A DNA stretch of 64,000 bases, from NCBI RefSeq assembly GCF_004684245.1, contig NZ_CP038452.1:978796-1042795 (forward strand), given 5' to 3'. How positions within the stretch are numbered: the stretch's first letter is position 1; each line of letters opens with the position of its first letter. This stretch comes from Thermus caldilimi (GTDB taxonomy: Bacteria > Deinococcota > Deinococci > Deinococcales > Thermaceae). Below the pieces are notes generated by a model that worked only from the letters and a program-made list of their open reading frames with translations, searched no databases and was not told the origin of the DNA. Both the position numbers and the translations under genes were made by a program. Shown in pieces: positions 46,854 through 57,123 of this stretch.

Positions 46854-47044
46854 ACCTCCGGGCCCTCCTCGAGGTACGCCCAGTCCACCTGCCCCGGCCT
46901 TTCCGCCATGAACTGGTAGTAAAGGGGCTTAGGGTCGTGGTCATTGACCAGGACAAAGCTTTCCCCGGCCTTTAGGCTGTCAAACAAGGCAAAAATCCTA
47001 GGGTGCCGTTCCCGTGGGGGTAAGGTGCGCACATCCAGCTCCAT
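46826..47044 (-). CDS. DUF2249 single-domain protein
   Basis: A 72-residue TusA-like DUF2249 domain: MELDVRTLPPRERHPRIFAL, VLVNDHDPKPLYYQFM. I chose the ATG at 47044, where the domain begins; a leaderless start there places the FNR-type palindrome at exactly -41.5. The ATG at 47080 lies inside that palindrome and is less likely. It is the first gene of the accessory operon, after the nar terminator. Confidence 0.8.
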   Translation of the reverse strand: MELDVRTLPPRERHPRIFALFDSLKAGESFVLVNDHDPKPLYYQFMAERPGQVDWAYLEEGPEVWRVRIGKR

Positions 47045-47079
47045 GGCCCAAGCTTCCCTCGTCTTCTCCCTATCCGCCA

Positions 47080-47091
47080 TGACCTGGGTCA
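47080..47091. promoter_or_regulatory. FNR-type operator, copy 2
   Basis: TGACCTGGGTCA, centred 41.5 bp before the ATG at 47044, the class II activator position if transcription starts at that ATG. The -10 region (GAAGCT) is poor, as often at activated promoters. Confidence 0.65.
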
Positions 47092-47099
47092 AGGGAAGA

Positions 47100-47124
47100 C
47101 CCGGGCAAGGATGCCTTGCCCGGG
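47100..47124. terminator. Strong hairpin between the DUF2249 gene and the nar operon
   Basis: An 11-bp perfect stem, CCCGGGCAAGG and CCTTGCCCGGG, with a 3-nt loop. On the minus strand it is followed by TCTTCCC. It may stop residual nar transcription from above. Confidence 0.55.
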
Positions 47125-47177
47125 AGCTTTCCCTATCCCACCCTCGCTATCGCATGCCTTCCGACCTTCCAGCTTAT

Positions 47178-47220
47178 GAAAAGCCCTCACCAGGGCTCCC
47201 ACCCTGGCAGAGCCAGGGTG
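47178..47220 (-). terminator. Terminator of the nar operon
   Basis: On the minus strand two hairpins follow narK2: CACCCTGGC/GCCAGGGTG (47220-47200) and AGCCCT/AGGGCT (47197-47182), the second followed by TTTTC. Together they should end the nar transcript. Confidence 0.65.
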
Positions 47221-47228
47221 GGGTGACC

Positions 47229-48553
47229 TCAGCAGGGCTTCTCTGCCCCCTTGCGGGCGTAGTAGTACCAGTTCAGGAAGAGGTTCAGGGCGTAGAAGAC
47301 CATGAGGCCGTAGAAGAAGGCGGTGAACCCCCCGGTGGCCTTCTGGGTGTAGCCGGCCAGGGTGGAGAAGAGGAAGGGCCCGTAGGCGGCGATGGCCGCG
47401 GTCCAGCCGATGACCCCTCCCGCCTGCCTGGGCGGGAAGATCATGGGCATTTGCTTGAAGGTACTGGCGTTCCCCACCCCACTGAAGAAGAAGACCAGGA
47501 GCATGGCCAGGACAAAGAAGGGGAACTGCTCCAAGGAAGTGGGCCGGGTGAAGAGGGTGACCAGGAGAGCGGAAAGGAAGATGCCGACGGCGGAAACCTG
47601 GGTGACGATGGCCCCGCCATAGCGGTCCGAGAGGGGCCCGGCAACGATGCGGGCCAGAGAACCCACCAATGGACCCAAAAAGGCATACTTCAAGGGATCG
47701 GGCGCCCCATCAAACTTCCCGTATACCTCCCGGATCAAAAGGGGAAAGATGGCGGAAAACCCGGAGAAGGAGCCGAAGGTCATGACGTAGAGGCTGGTCA
47801 TGATCCAGGTGTGCTTGTCCCGGAAAATATCAAACTGCTCCCGGAAGTTGGCCCGCACCGGGACGCTTCTCAGGTAGACCCAGGCCAGCCAAGACCCCAC
47901 TAGGACGAAGGGCACCCAGAGGAAGGTGGCGTTCTGGAGCCAGATGGGCTGGGAAACCCCGGGCTGGGGGGTGAAGGTCTGGGGCCCACCCAGAAGGGAG
48001 CCGAAGAGGGCGAAGCCGATGACCCAGGGAGTCACGAACTGGACCACGGAAACCCCGAAGTTGCCGATGCCCGCTTGCAACCCCAGGGCCGTCCCCTGGA
48101 GGCGCTTGGGGAAGAAGTAGCTGGTGGAGGGCATGAAGCCGGAGAAGTTCCCCCCGCCGATCCCCGCCAAAAAGGCCAGAAGGAGAAGGACCCAGTAGGG
48201 GGTATTCGTGTTCTGCACAGCAAAGCTCCAGCCCAGCAAGGGTATGAGCAAAAGCAAGGTGGAGAAGGTCACCAGGTGCCGGGTGCCCAGGATAGGGGGC
48301 AGGAAGGTCCAGATGATGCGCAAGGAGCCCCCCGCAAGCCCCGGCATGGCCGTGAGCCAGAAGAGCTGGAGGGTGGAAAGCTCAAAGCCCACCTTGGGAA
48401 GCCGGACCACCAGGGCGCTCACCACGAACCAGGCGATGAAGGCCAGGGTGAGGTTGAAGGTGGTGATCCAGAGGGTGCGCCAGGCCAAGGCGGAATCCCA
48501 GCGCTTGGGATCCTCGGGGTTCCACTCGGGGATCCAGGTACCCTTGTAAGCCT

Positions 48554-48560
<7 letters not shown>
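47229..48560 (-). CDS. narK2: Nitrate/nitrite transporter NarK2 (MFS)
   Basis: A 443-residue major facilitator with 12 spans and the two nitrate signatures: GGNFSGFMPSTSYFFPKRLQ and GVGNASTFKQMPMIFPPRQA. It moves nitrate and/or nitrite across the membrane for the nitrate reductase. Thermus nar operons carry two such genes (narK1 and narK2, also called narK and narT); this one is last, overlaps narK1 by 7 nt and is followed by a terminator. The direction of transport cannot be told from sequence. Confidence 0.92.
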
Positions 48561-49885
<1,325 letters not shown>

Positions 49886-49888
49886 AGC

Positions 49889-50566
49889 TCACCTCGCCAA
49901 CTTGCGCACCCAGATGACGATCTGCCAAGGCCTCACCACGTAGCCCAAGGGCACCGTGATGATGTGGACGAGCCGGGAGAAGGGGAATACCGCCAGGAAG
50001 ACCCAGAAGTTAAAGACGTGAAGCTGGGTCCAAAAAGGGAGGTCCGCGATGAGTTCCGGCCTGGGTTGCAGGGTAAGGATGGACCAGAGGTAGGGGGTCA
50101 TGACCGCGGGGAACCAAAAGCTCCCGTAGCGGTAAAGGAGGGCGGTGAGGACCCCCGTGAGGGCTGAGAGGAAGACCACCACCAGCACCGCGTAGTCCAT
50201 GGAGGTGGAGGCCGCCCGCACCCGGGCCACGGAGATCCGCCGGGCCAGGAGCACGTAGGTGCCCACCAGGGCCCAAAGCCCGAGGCCAAGCCCGGTAATC
50301 TCCAGGAGGTAGAGCCTCAAAGGCACGGCGTTCCAGAGAAGAAGCCCTTTGGGGAGGAGGAGGGCCAGGAGGTGGCCCAAGAGCACGATCACCAAGCCCC
50401 AGTGCATGGCCACGGAGCCGAAGAAGAGGCGCTTTTGCTCCAGAAGCTGGCTGGACTGGGCGGAAACGGAAAAGGGCCTGTAGACCATGCGGTAGGCGGT
50501 GACCGCCACCGCCAGGGTGAGGGCGATGTAGGGGAAGACGCCGAAAAGAAGGGTGTTCCAGTTCAT
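49889..50566 (-). CDS. narI: Respiratory nitrate reductase gamma subunit (cytochrome b)
   Basis: A 225-residue membrane diheme cytochrome b with five spans. The heme ligands are probably His56 and His66 (MHWGLVIVLLGHLLALLL) and the two His in the last helices (LHVFNFWVFLAVFPFSRLVH). It takes electrons from quinol, or from NarC, and passes them to NarH. Its length matches E. coli NarI (225). Confidence 0.95.
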   Translation of the reverse strand: MNWNTLLFGVFPYIALTLAVAVTAYRMVYRPFSVSAQSSQLLEQKRLFFGSVAMHWGLVIVLLGHLLALLLPKGLLLWNAVPLRLYLLEITGLGLGLWALVGTYVLLARRISVARVRAASTSMDYAVLVVVFLSALTGVLTALLYRYGSFWFPAVMTPYLWSILTLQPRPELIADLPFWTQLHVFNFWVFLAVFPFSRLVHIITVPLGYVVRPWQIVIWVRKLAR

Positions 50567-50569
50567 CCT

Positions 50570-51082
50570 TCACCTCCTTGCCAAGACCCCTTGCAAGGCT
50601 TCCTGGACCCCCTCGAGGACCAGGAGATAGGGGTTCTTGGCGTCTAAGGTCTTCAAGGTCTTATGCATCTCCTCCAGGGCCTTGGGCAGGATCTCCAGAA
50701 GCTCGGGAAGGGGGTTTTCCGAGCGGGCCAGGTAGCGGAGGACGTTGGCCAGATGGTCGGGAAGCTCGCTTCCCGGGTCCAGGTTGATCTCCCGAAAGGC
50801 CCGCACCAAAGCGGCCAGGAGCTCTCCCCGCTGGTAGCTTTCCCCGTAGACGGCAAAGCCCACATAGGGAGCGGTGGTGGGGGTGAGGTCCAGGGTGCGG
50901 GTGTAAAGCTCCTCCCACTCCTCCAGGGAAAGCTCCTCCACCTGGCGCAAAAAGCGCTCCAGCTTCTGCTTGGCGGGGCCCCTAGAGCACTGGATCCAGC
51001 GCCGCCAGAGTTCCTCCAAGCGCCCCGGCATGGGGTAATCCAGGGCCAGGGCCAGGGTTTCCAAAAGGGTGGCGTTGCCCAT
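50570..51082 (-). CDS. narJ: Nitrate reductase assembly chaperone
   Basis: A 170-residue helical chaperone of the NarJ/TorD family (YTRTLDLTPTTAPYVGFAVY, GESYQRGELLAALVRAF, ELPDHLANVLRYLA). It helps molybdenum cofactor insertion and membrane docking of NarGH and is not part of the final enzyme. It lies between narH and narI as usual. Confidence 0.93.
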   Translation of the reverse strand: MGNATLLETLALALDYPMPGRLEELWRRWIQCSRGPAKQKLERFLRQVEELSLEEWEELYTRTLDLTPTTAPYVGFAVYGESYQRGELLAALVRAFREINLDPGSELPDHLANVLRYLARSENPLPELLEILPKALEEMHKTLKTLDAKNPYLLVLEGVQEALQGVLARR

Positions 51083-51091
51083 GGCTTCCTC

Positions 51092-52627
51092 CTACTCCCC
51101 CCTCAAGGGCGGCTGGATGTAGCCGAAGCCGGTCTCCCCCTTGTGGGCCAAGGGATCCTTCCACACCTCCGCCGCCATCTCCCGGTGGTAGGGGGGCAGC
51201 ACGAAGCGCTCCTCCAGGGTGGGCAGGGTGGTGAGGCGGTAGATGGCCTCGGCCTCCTCGAGGGTGAGCCCCGCATCCTGCAAGACCTTCTGAGCCTTTT
51301 CCGTCACGCCACCTTCCAGGCTTTCCTGCCTTTTCAGGATGCGCACCGCCAGCATCTTCTTAAGCGCGGGCACGATGAGGCTTTCGTTGCCGGCGGCGAA
51401 GAGGTTGGCCAGATACTTCACCGGCATCCTTGCCTTTTCCAGGCTCTCGTACACCTCAAAGTCCAAGTCGGTTTCGGGAATATCCAGGCGCACCAGCCCC
51501 CCATTCCCCTGGCTGGCCCTTAAGGCCTTCTCCAAGGTGGACACCACCGGGGAAAGGGGCGGAACGTAGAACATCATGGCCAGGGTGCGGTACTCGGGGT
51601 GCAGGGGGAAGGCCAGCCCCCAGACCTTCACGAACTTGTAAATAGGGGAGTTCTGGGCGGCCTTGATCCAACCCTCGTCAATCCCCTCAGCCTTGGCGGC
51701 AGCGATGACCTCCGGGTCAAAGGGATCCAGGATGATCCCAAGCTGGGACTCCACCAGCTTCTCGTCGGGCACCATGGCCGCCTCGGGGATGCGATCGGCA
51801 TCGTAGAGGAGGACCCCCATGTAGCGGATCCGCCCCACGCAGGAGTGGGCGCAGGCGGGGGCCTGGCCGGTTTCCAGCCGGGGGAAGCAGAGGATGCACT
51901 TCTCGCTTTTGCCCGTGGCCCAGTTGTAGTAGACCTTCTTGTAAGGACAGGCGGCCACGCACATCCGCCAGGCCTTGCATTTGTTCTCGTTGACCAGGAC
52001 CACCCCATCCTCCGCCCGCTTGTAGATGGCCCCCGAGGGGCAGGCGGCCACGCAGGAAGGGTTCAGGCAGTGGTTGCAGATGCGGGGCAGGTACTGGAAG
52101 ACCACCCCCTCGATCTCGGAAAGTTGGGCCTGTACCTCTGGGTCCAGCCCCTTTAGGTTGGGATCGTTTTGGGCGTAGAGGGGGCTTCCCCCCAGGTCGT
52201 CGTCCCAGTTGGGGCCGGCCTCGGGGGTCATGGGCTCCCCCGTGATCATGGAGATGGGGATGGCGGTGGGCTGATCCTCCCCTTCCGGGCTGGTGAAGAG
52301 GTCGTTGTAGCGGAAGGTGTAGGGTTCGTAGTAGTCGTCCAGGGAAGGCAAGGCAGGGTTGAAGAAGAGGCGGAAAAGTCCCTGGGTGCGGGAGTGCAGG
52401 CGCAGGTCCAGATGGCCGTCCTTATACTCCCAGCCCCCCTTGAAGCGCTCCTGGTCCTCCCAGCCCGTGGGGTAGCCGGCACCGGGCCGGGTTTCCACGT
52501 TGTTCCACCACATGTACTCCGCACCCTTGCGGTCGGTCCAGAGGTTCTTGCAGGCCACGGAGCAGGTGTGGCAGCCGATGCATTTGTCCAGGTGGAAGAG
52601 CATGGACATGTGGGCTCTAACCTTCAT
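51092..52627 (-). CDS. narH: Respiratory nitrate reductase beta subunit (Fe-S)
   Basis: A 511-residue iron-sulfur subunit. Four Cys groups are visible: CIGCHTCSVACKNLW, CNHCLNPSCVAACPSG, CKAWRMCVAACPYKK (where Trp replaces one Cys, giving the 3Fe-4S cluster) and CILCFPRLETGQAPACAHSC. It wires electrons from NarI to NarG. The ATG follows GGAGGAACGCC, 12 nt after narG. Confidence 0.97.
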   Translation of the reverse strand: MKVRAHMSMLFHLDKCIGCHTCSVACKNLWTDRKGAEYMWWNNVETRPGAGYPTGWEDQERFKGGWEYKDGHLDLRLHSRTQGLFRLFFNPALPSLDDYYEPYTFRYNDLFTSPEGEDQPTAIPISMITGEPMTPEAGPNWDDDLGGSPLYAQNDPNLKGLDPEVQAQLSEIEGVVFQYLPRICNHCLNPSCVAACPSGAIYKRAEDGVVLVNENKCKAWRMCVAACPYKKVYYNWATGKSEKCILCFPRLETGQAPACAHSCVGRIRYMGVLLYDADRIPEAAMVPDEKLVESQLGIILDPFDPEVIAAAKAEGIDEGWIKAAQNSPIYKFVKVWGLAFPLHPEYRTLAMMFYVPPLSPVVSTLEKALRASQGNGGLVRLDIPETDLDFEVYESLEKARMPVKYLANLFAAGNESLIVPALKKMLAVRILKRQESLEGGVTEKAQKVLQDAGLTLEEAEAIYRLTTLPTLEERFVLPPYHREMAAEVWKDPLAHKGETGFGYIQPPLRGE

Positions 52628-52639
52628 GGCGTTCCTCCT

Positions 52640-55600
52640 TTACCACTCTGGGGGCCGCTCCAGCTTGCGCACGAAGACCCAGGTGTCCCGGTTCACCCCC
52701 ACCGGCCCCCAGTAGTTGAAGGCGTAGGTGAACTGGGCGTAGCCCCCGGACATCAAAACGGGCTTGAGGCGGGCCCGGGTGAGGGAGTTGTTCATGCCCG
52801 CCCGCTTGCCCCTAAGGGGGCTCTTGGGAATGCCCACCGTGCGCTCGGTGGCGTGGTACACGAAGACGGTTCCCCTGGGGATGCGGGCGGAGACGATGGC
52901 CCGCTGTACAAAGACCCCGTTGTCGTTGAAAAGCTCCACCCAGTCGTTGTCCTTGATGCCCAGCTCCGCCGCATCCTTGTCGTTGAGCCAGACCGGGTAG
53001 CCGCCCCGGGAGAGGGTCATCATGCGGTGGTTCTCCGAGTAGGTGGAGTGGATGGACCACTTCCCGTGGGGGGTGATGTAGTTGAGGAGCTTGCCCTGGG
53101 CCTCCTTGGCGCTCTTTTCCGTTTCCTGGAGCATGAGGACGTCCGGCCGCGGCTTGTAGGTGGGCAGGTGCTCCCCAAAAGCCAGGTAGTTGGGGTGATC
53201 CAGATAGAAGTGCTGCCTGCCCGTAAGGGTGCGCCAGGGGATGAGGCGCTCCACGTTTAGGGTGTAGGGGCTATAGGCCCGGCCCTGGTTGATGATGGCG
53301 CTCCAGGTGGGGGTGGTGAGCTGGCGACGGGGCTGGGCCACCAGGTCCTTGAAGGCAATGCGCACGTGGCGGTTCCCCTCGGCCAGGTCGGTGAGCTTAA
53401 CCCCGGTCTTCTTCTCCTCGTCCAAGAAGGCCCGGTAGGCCAGTTCCCCGTTGGAAACCGGGTCCAGGAAAAGGATGGCCTCGGCCACCTGGCGGGCCTC
53501 CTCGAGGCTCGGCCGCTTCTCCCCCTGGAAGAGCCGGGGCTGGCGCTCGGCGAGTTCCCGGTAGAAGTCCTCCACGGGGATGGTAAGGCCGTGCATCCCC
53601 ACCCCCACCTTCTCCACCCCCGGCCCCAGGGTGACCATCTTCTCGTAGAGCAGGGTGTAGTCCCGCTCCACCACCCGGAACTTGGGCATGGTCTTGCCGG
53701 GAATGGGCTCTACCTCCCCTTTCTTCCAGTCCCGGTCCTCCAGCTGGGCCAGCTCGTCCGGGGTGTCGTGCTGCAGGGGAATCATGACCAGGTCCTTCAC
53801 CGGGGTGGGCAGGTGCACCCGTGCCAATTCGGATACCTTCTTGGCGATGGCCTTGAAGATCTCCCAGTCCGGCTTGGACTCCCAGGCAGGGGGCACGGCG
53901 GCCTGCAGGGGATTGATGAAGCTGTGCATGTCGGTGGTGTTCAGGTCGTCCTTCTCGTACCAGGTGGCGGCGGGGAGGACGAGGTCAGAGTAGAGGGCGC
54001 TGGTATCCATGCGGAAGTTGAGATCCACCACCAAATCCAGCTTCCCCTCGGGGGCCGGCTTGCGGTAAACCACCTCCTGGACCTGCCCCTCCGCCTTCTC
54101 CTCCGCCACCAGGTTTGTATGGGTGCCCAGGTAGTGCTTGAGGAAGAACTCGTGCCCCTTGGCGCTGGTGCCGATGGCGTTCCCCCGCCAGATGAACCAG
54201 ACCCTGGGCCAGTTCTCGGGGGCGTCGGGGTCCTCCACCGCGAACCTAAGCTCTCCCCGCTTCAGGGCTTCCACCACGTACTGGACGATCTCCGCCTCGG
54301 TCTTGGCTCCCCTGGCCTCCGCCTCCTTGACCACCTCCAGAGGGCTCTTGTTGAACTGGGGGAAGAAGGGAAGCCACCCCTTGCGCACCGCCCGCACCTG
54401 GTGGTCGATGGTGTGGTCGGAAAGCCCCTGGGCCGTCTTGTCGTAGGCGGAGAAGCCCCGCTCGTAGCGCCACTGGTCGGAGTGGACGTAGTGGAAGCTC
54501 GGGGTGTTCTGCTGCCTGGGGGGATAGCCCCAGTCGGTGGCGAAGGCAATGGGACCCCAGGAGGCCTGGTTGGCCAGCTTCTCCTGGCCCACGTAGTGGG
54601 CCAGGCCCCCGCCGTTCACCCCCACGCTTCCCGTGAGCATCAAAGCCACGATCCCCGCCCGGTACATGAGGTTGTTGTGGTACCAGTGGTTGATGCCCGC
54701 CCCGATGATGATGAGGTTTTTCCCCTTGGTCTTGAGGCCGTTTTCCGCCCAGGAGCGGGCGTACTTAAGGAGGGTATCCCGGTGGATCCCGGTCCACTTC
54801 TCTTGCCAAGCGGGGGTGTAAGGCTGTTCGTCCTCGTAATCCCTGGGGTAATCCCCCGGAAGACCCCGCCCCACCCCGAACTGGGCCATGAGGAGGTCAA
54901 AGACGGTGGCCACCGCCACCTTTTCCCCCTCCTTGGTCACCACGTACTTGACGGGCACGCCCCGCTTGAGCTTTTGGTCGGAGGCGAAGTCGTCAAACTC
55001 CAAGAGAAGGACCTCGTCCTCCACCCCCAAGAGGCTCAGGTGGGGGTTTAAGGGCTCGCCGGTTCTGGGGTCTTCCAGCTTCAGGTTCCACTTACCCTTC
55101 TCCTTCTGCCAGCGGAAGCCGAGGGTTCCCCCGGGCATCCGGGGGCCTTTCTCCTCATCCCAGAGGAGGAGCTTGAAGTCCCCGTTCTCCTCCTCGGCGT
55201 ACTCCGAGAGGCGGTTCGCCCTGAGGTAGCGCCCGGGGCGGCCATCCCGAATCTCAATCAGGAAGGGGGCGTCGGTGTACCGCTTCAGGTAGTCCAGGAA
55301 GTAGGGCACCTCCCGCTCGGCGTAGTATTCCTTGAGGAGGACGTGGTTCACCGCCATCCAGAAGGCCCCATCCTGGCCGGGGTTGATGGGAATCCACCAG
55401 TCGGCGTACTTGGAAACCTGGGAGAAGTCGGGGCTGAAGACGGTGAGCTTGGCCCCTGCATGCCGCACCTCGGAGATGAAATGGGTGTCCGGGGTACGGG
55501 TCATGTTGAGGTTGGAGCCCATGACGGCGATGAAGCGGGCGTTGTACCAGTCGGCGGACTCGTGAACGTCCGTCTGTTCTCCCCAGATCTCGGGAGAAGC

Positions 55601-56230
55601 GTTGGGCAGGTCGCAGTACCAGTCGTAAAAGCTCAGGGGCACGCCGCCCAGGAGGGAGAGGAAGCGGCTTCCAGCGGCGTAGGAGATCTGGCTCATGGCG
55701 GGGATGGGGGAGAACCCGATCACCCGGTCCGGCCCGTAGCGCTTCACCGTGGAGACCACCGCGGCGGCGATGAGCTCCAAAACCTCATCCCAAGAGGCGC
55801 GGCGGAAACCTCCCTTGCCGCGGGCCTTCTGGTAGCGCTTGCGCTTATGGGGATCGCTCTGGATGGCCTCCCAGGCGGCCACGGGGTCCGGGTGCTGCTT
55901 CCTGGCCTCCCGCCAGAGGTCCAAAAGGGCCCCCTTGGCGTAGGGGTACTTCACCCGGATGGGGCTATAGAGGTACCAGCTGAAGCTGATGCCCCGCTGG
56001 CAGCCCCGGGGCTCGTAGGGGGGCAGGCCCGCCTCGAGGCTCGGGTAGTCGGTGGCCTGGAGCTCCCAGGTGACGATCCCGTCCTTAACGAAAACCTCCC
56101 ACGAGCAAGACCCCGTGCAGTTCACCCCGTGGGTGGTGCGCACCCGCTTGTCGTGTTGGAACCGGTTGCGGTAGAACTCCTCCCACTTCCTCTCCGCTGG
56201 GCTTTCTATTTCCTTAATCCAATCCTTCAT
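52640..56230 (-). CDS. narG: Respiratory nitrate reductase alpha subunit (molybdenum)
   Basis: A 1196-residue catalytic subunit that reduces nitrate to nitrite at a bis-MGD molybdenum centre. The N-terminal FS0 cluster motif has His and Cys ([20 protein letters not shown]), and the Mo-ligand region [14 protein letters not shown] leads to [15 protein letters not shown]. No Tat twin-arginine signal is evident, as usual for the cytoplasmic-facing Nar type. It starts 2 nt after narC and heads the structural genes. Confidence 0.98.
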   Translation of the reverse strand: MKDWIKEIESPAERKWEEFYRNRFQHDKRVRTTHGVNCTGSCSWEVFVKDGIVTWELQATDYPSLEAGLPPYEPRGCQRGISFSWYLYSPIRVKYPYAKGALLDLWREARKQHPDPVAAWEAIQSDPHKRKRYQKARGKGGFRRASWDEVLELIAAAVVSTVKRYGPDRVIGFSPIPAMSQISYAAGSRFLSLLGGVPLSFYDWYCDLPNASPEIWGEQTDVHESADWYNARFIAVMGSNLNMTRTPDTHFISEVRHAGAKLTVFSPDFSQVSKYADWWIPINPGQDGAFWMAVNHVLLKEYYAEREVPYFLDYLKRYTDAPFLIEIRDGRPGRYLRANRLSEYAEEENGDFKLLLWDEEKGPRMPGGTLGFRWQKEKGKWNLKLEDPRTGEPLNPHLSLLGVEDEVLLLEFDDFASDQKLKRGVPVKYVVTKEGEKVAVATVFDLLMAQFGVGRGLPGDYPRDYEDEQPYTPAWQEKWTGIHRDTLLKYARSWAENGLKTKGKNLIIIGAGINHWYHNNLMYRAGIVALMLTGSVGVNGGGLAHYVGQEKLANQASWGPIAFATDWGYPPRQQNTPSFHYVHSDQWRYERGFSAYDKTAQGLSDHTIDHQVRAVRKGWLPFFPQFNKSPLEVVKEAEARGAKTEAEIVQYVVEALKRGELRFAVEDPDAPENWPRVWFIWRGNAIGTSAKGHEFFLKHYLGTHTNLVAEEKAEGQVQEVVYRKPAPEGKLDLVVDLNFRMDTSALYSDLVLPAATWYEKDDLNTTDMHSFINPLQAAVPPAWESKPDWEIFKAIAKKVSELARVHLPTPVKDLVMIPLQHDTPDELAQLEDRDWKKGEVEPIPGKTMPKFRVVERDYTLLYEKMVTLGPGVEKVGVGMHGLTIPVEDFYRELAERQPRLFQGEKRPSLEEARQVAEAILFLDPVSNGELAYRAFLDEEKKTGVKLTDLAEGNRHVRIAFKDLVAQPRRQLTTPTWSAIINQGRAYSPYTLNVERLIPWRTLTGRQHFYLDHPNYLAFGEHLPTYKPRPDVLMLQETEKSAKEAQGKLLNYITPHGKWSIHSTYSENHRMMTLSRGGYPVWLNDKDAAELGIKDNDWVELFNDNGVFVQRAIVSARIPRGTVFVYHATERTVGIPKSPLRGKRAGMNNSLTRARLKPVLMSGGYAQFTYAFNYWGPVGVNRDTWVFVRKLERPPEW

Positions 56231-56232
56231 GT

Positions 56233-57033
56233 TTACCTCCTAAGCTGGTCTTGGATACGCTCCGCCAGGCTCTTGGGCCTCAGCTGCCAGAGGATGGCCT
56301 GGTAAAGCAGCAGGAGCCCCAAAAGGACCAACCCCGCCACCAAGAACCGACCCAGGTACAGGGAAGCGGGCCTTGGCACCTCGTTGGCAACCTGCACCAA
56401 AAAAGCGGCCAGGGCTGACGCCTCCACCTCGGTCAGGGGCTTGCCCTTGTAGGCTTCCCGCATCACAGGGAAAGCGGGGTTTTGTAATAGGGCCGTAAGC
56501 CCTGCCTCGCCCCCTAGGCGCTTGGCGGCATCCGTGAGGTCTTTCCCCATAGACCCCCCGCCCAGGAAGCCCACCCCCGCCACCGTGTGGCAGGCTTGGC
56601 AGGGCGCCCCACCGTTTTGCAGGGCTTTTTGCCCCAGGTACAGGGCCCGGCCCAAAGCGGGATCCCCTCGGACCTGGGAAGCGGGCGCCTTGGCCTCGGC
56701 TTGCGCACCCGATAAACCCTTTAGGTACTGGGCGATGGCCCGGACCTCGGCCTCGGACACCTGGGGCATGGGGGGCATGACCCCGCTATAGGTCACCCCG
56801 TTTACCTCCAGCGGGCCAGAAAGCCCCTCCCGCACCACCTTCACCACATGGGCCTCGTCCTGCACCTTGGGGTTCCCCGCTAAGGGAGGGATGGCCCCGG
56901 GGATGCCCTGCCCCTCTGCGCCATGGCAGGCCGCGCAGTACTGGCCGTAAAGGGCCTGCCCGTCCTGGGCTAGCGCCAGGGAAAGGGACAGGAGCAAGGC
57001 CAGGGGAAAGAAGCGTTTGCCCTTCATCCTCAC
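56233..57033 (-). CDS. narC: Diheme cytochrome c NarC
   Basis: A 266-residue protein with a signal peptide ([14 protein letters not shown]), two c-type heme sites (CAACHG near residue 34 and [11 protein letters not shown] near residue 150) and a C-terminal membrane anchor ([20 protein letters not shown]). In Thermus, NarC is an operon-encoded cytochrome needed for assembly of, and electron flow to, the nitrate reductase. It is the first gene of the nar operon; GGAGGTGAGG precedes its ATG, so it has a true leader. Confidence 0.93.
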   Translation of the reverse strand: MRMKGKRFFPLALLLSLSLALAQDGQALYGQYCAACHGAEGQGIPGAIPPLAGNPKVQDEAHVVKVVREGLSGPLEVNGVTYSGVMPPMPQVSEAEVRAIAQYLKGLSGAQAEAKAPASQVRGDPALGRALYLGQKALQNGGAPCQACHTVAGVGFLGGGSMGKDLTDAAKRLGGEAGLTALLQNPAFPVMREAYKGKPLTEVEASALAAFLVQVANEVPRPASLYLGRFLVAGLVLLGLLLLYQAILWQLRPKSLAERIQDQLRR

Positions 57034-57123
57034 CTCCGGCTTCCAGTGTGGGAAGGGGATCTGGCGCCCACTTTTCCTCCCCGGGACATTCGTCCTAAAA
57101 GAAGCCCCCTATCCTGGAAGGGG
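57034..57123. promoter_or_regulatory. Divergent narC-dnrS control region
   Basis: About 90 bp between the two starts. It holds a TATCCT -10-like box (57110-57115) 8 nt before the dnrS ATG and an inverted repeat GGGACATTCGTCC (57083-57095). The TGACCYRGGTCA site found elsewhere in the island is absent here. Confidence 0.5.

Noticed and set aside
53366-55051. A 561-codon open frame opposite narG
   Set aside because: Composition (Val/Gly/Leu/His rich) is that of an antisense frame over a long GC-rich gene; narG is clearly real.
57083-57095. GGGACATTCGTCC in the narC-dnrS gap as a proven regulatory site
   Set aside because: It is a single copy, unlike the FNR-type sites and not placed well for either promoter; kept only as a note in the control region.
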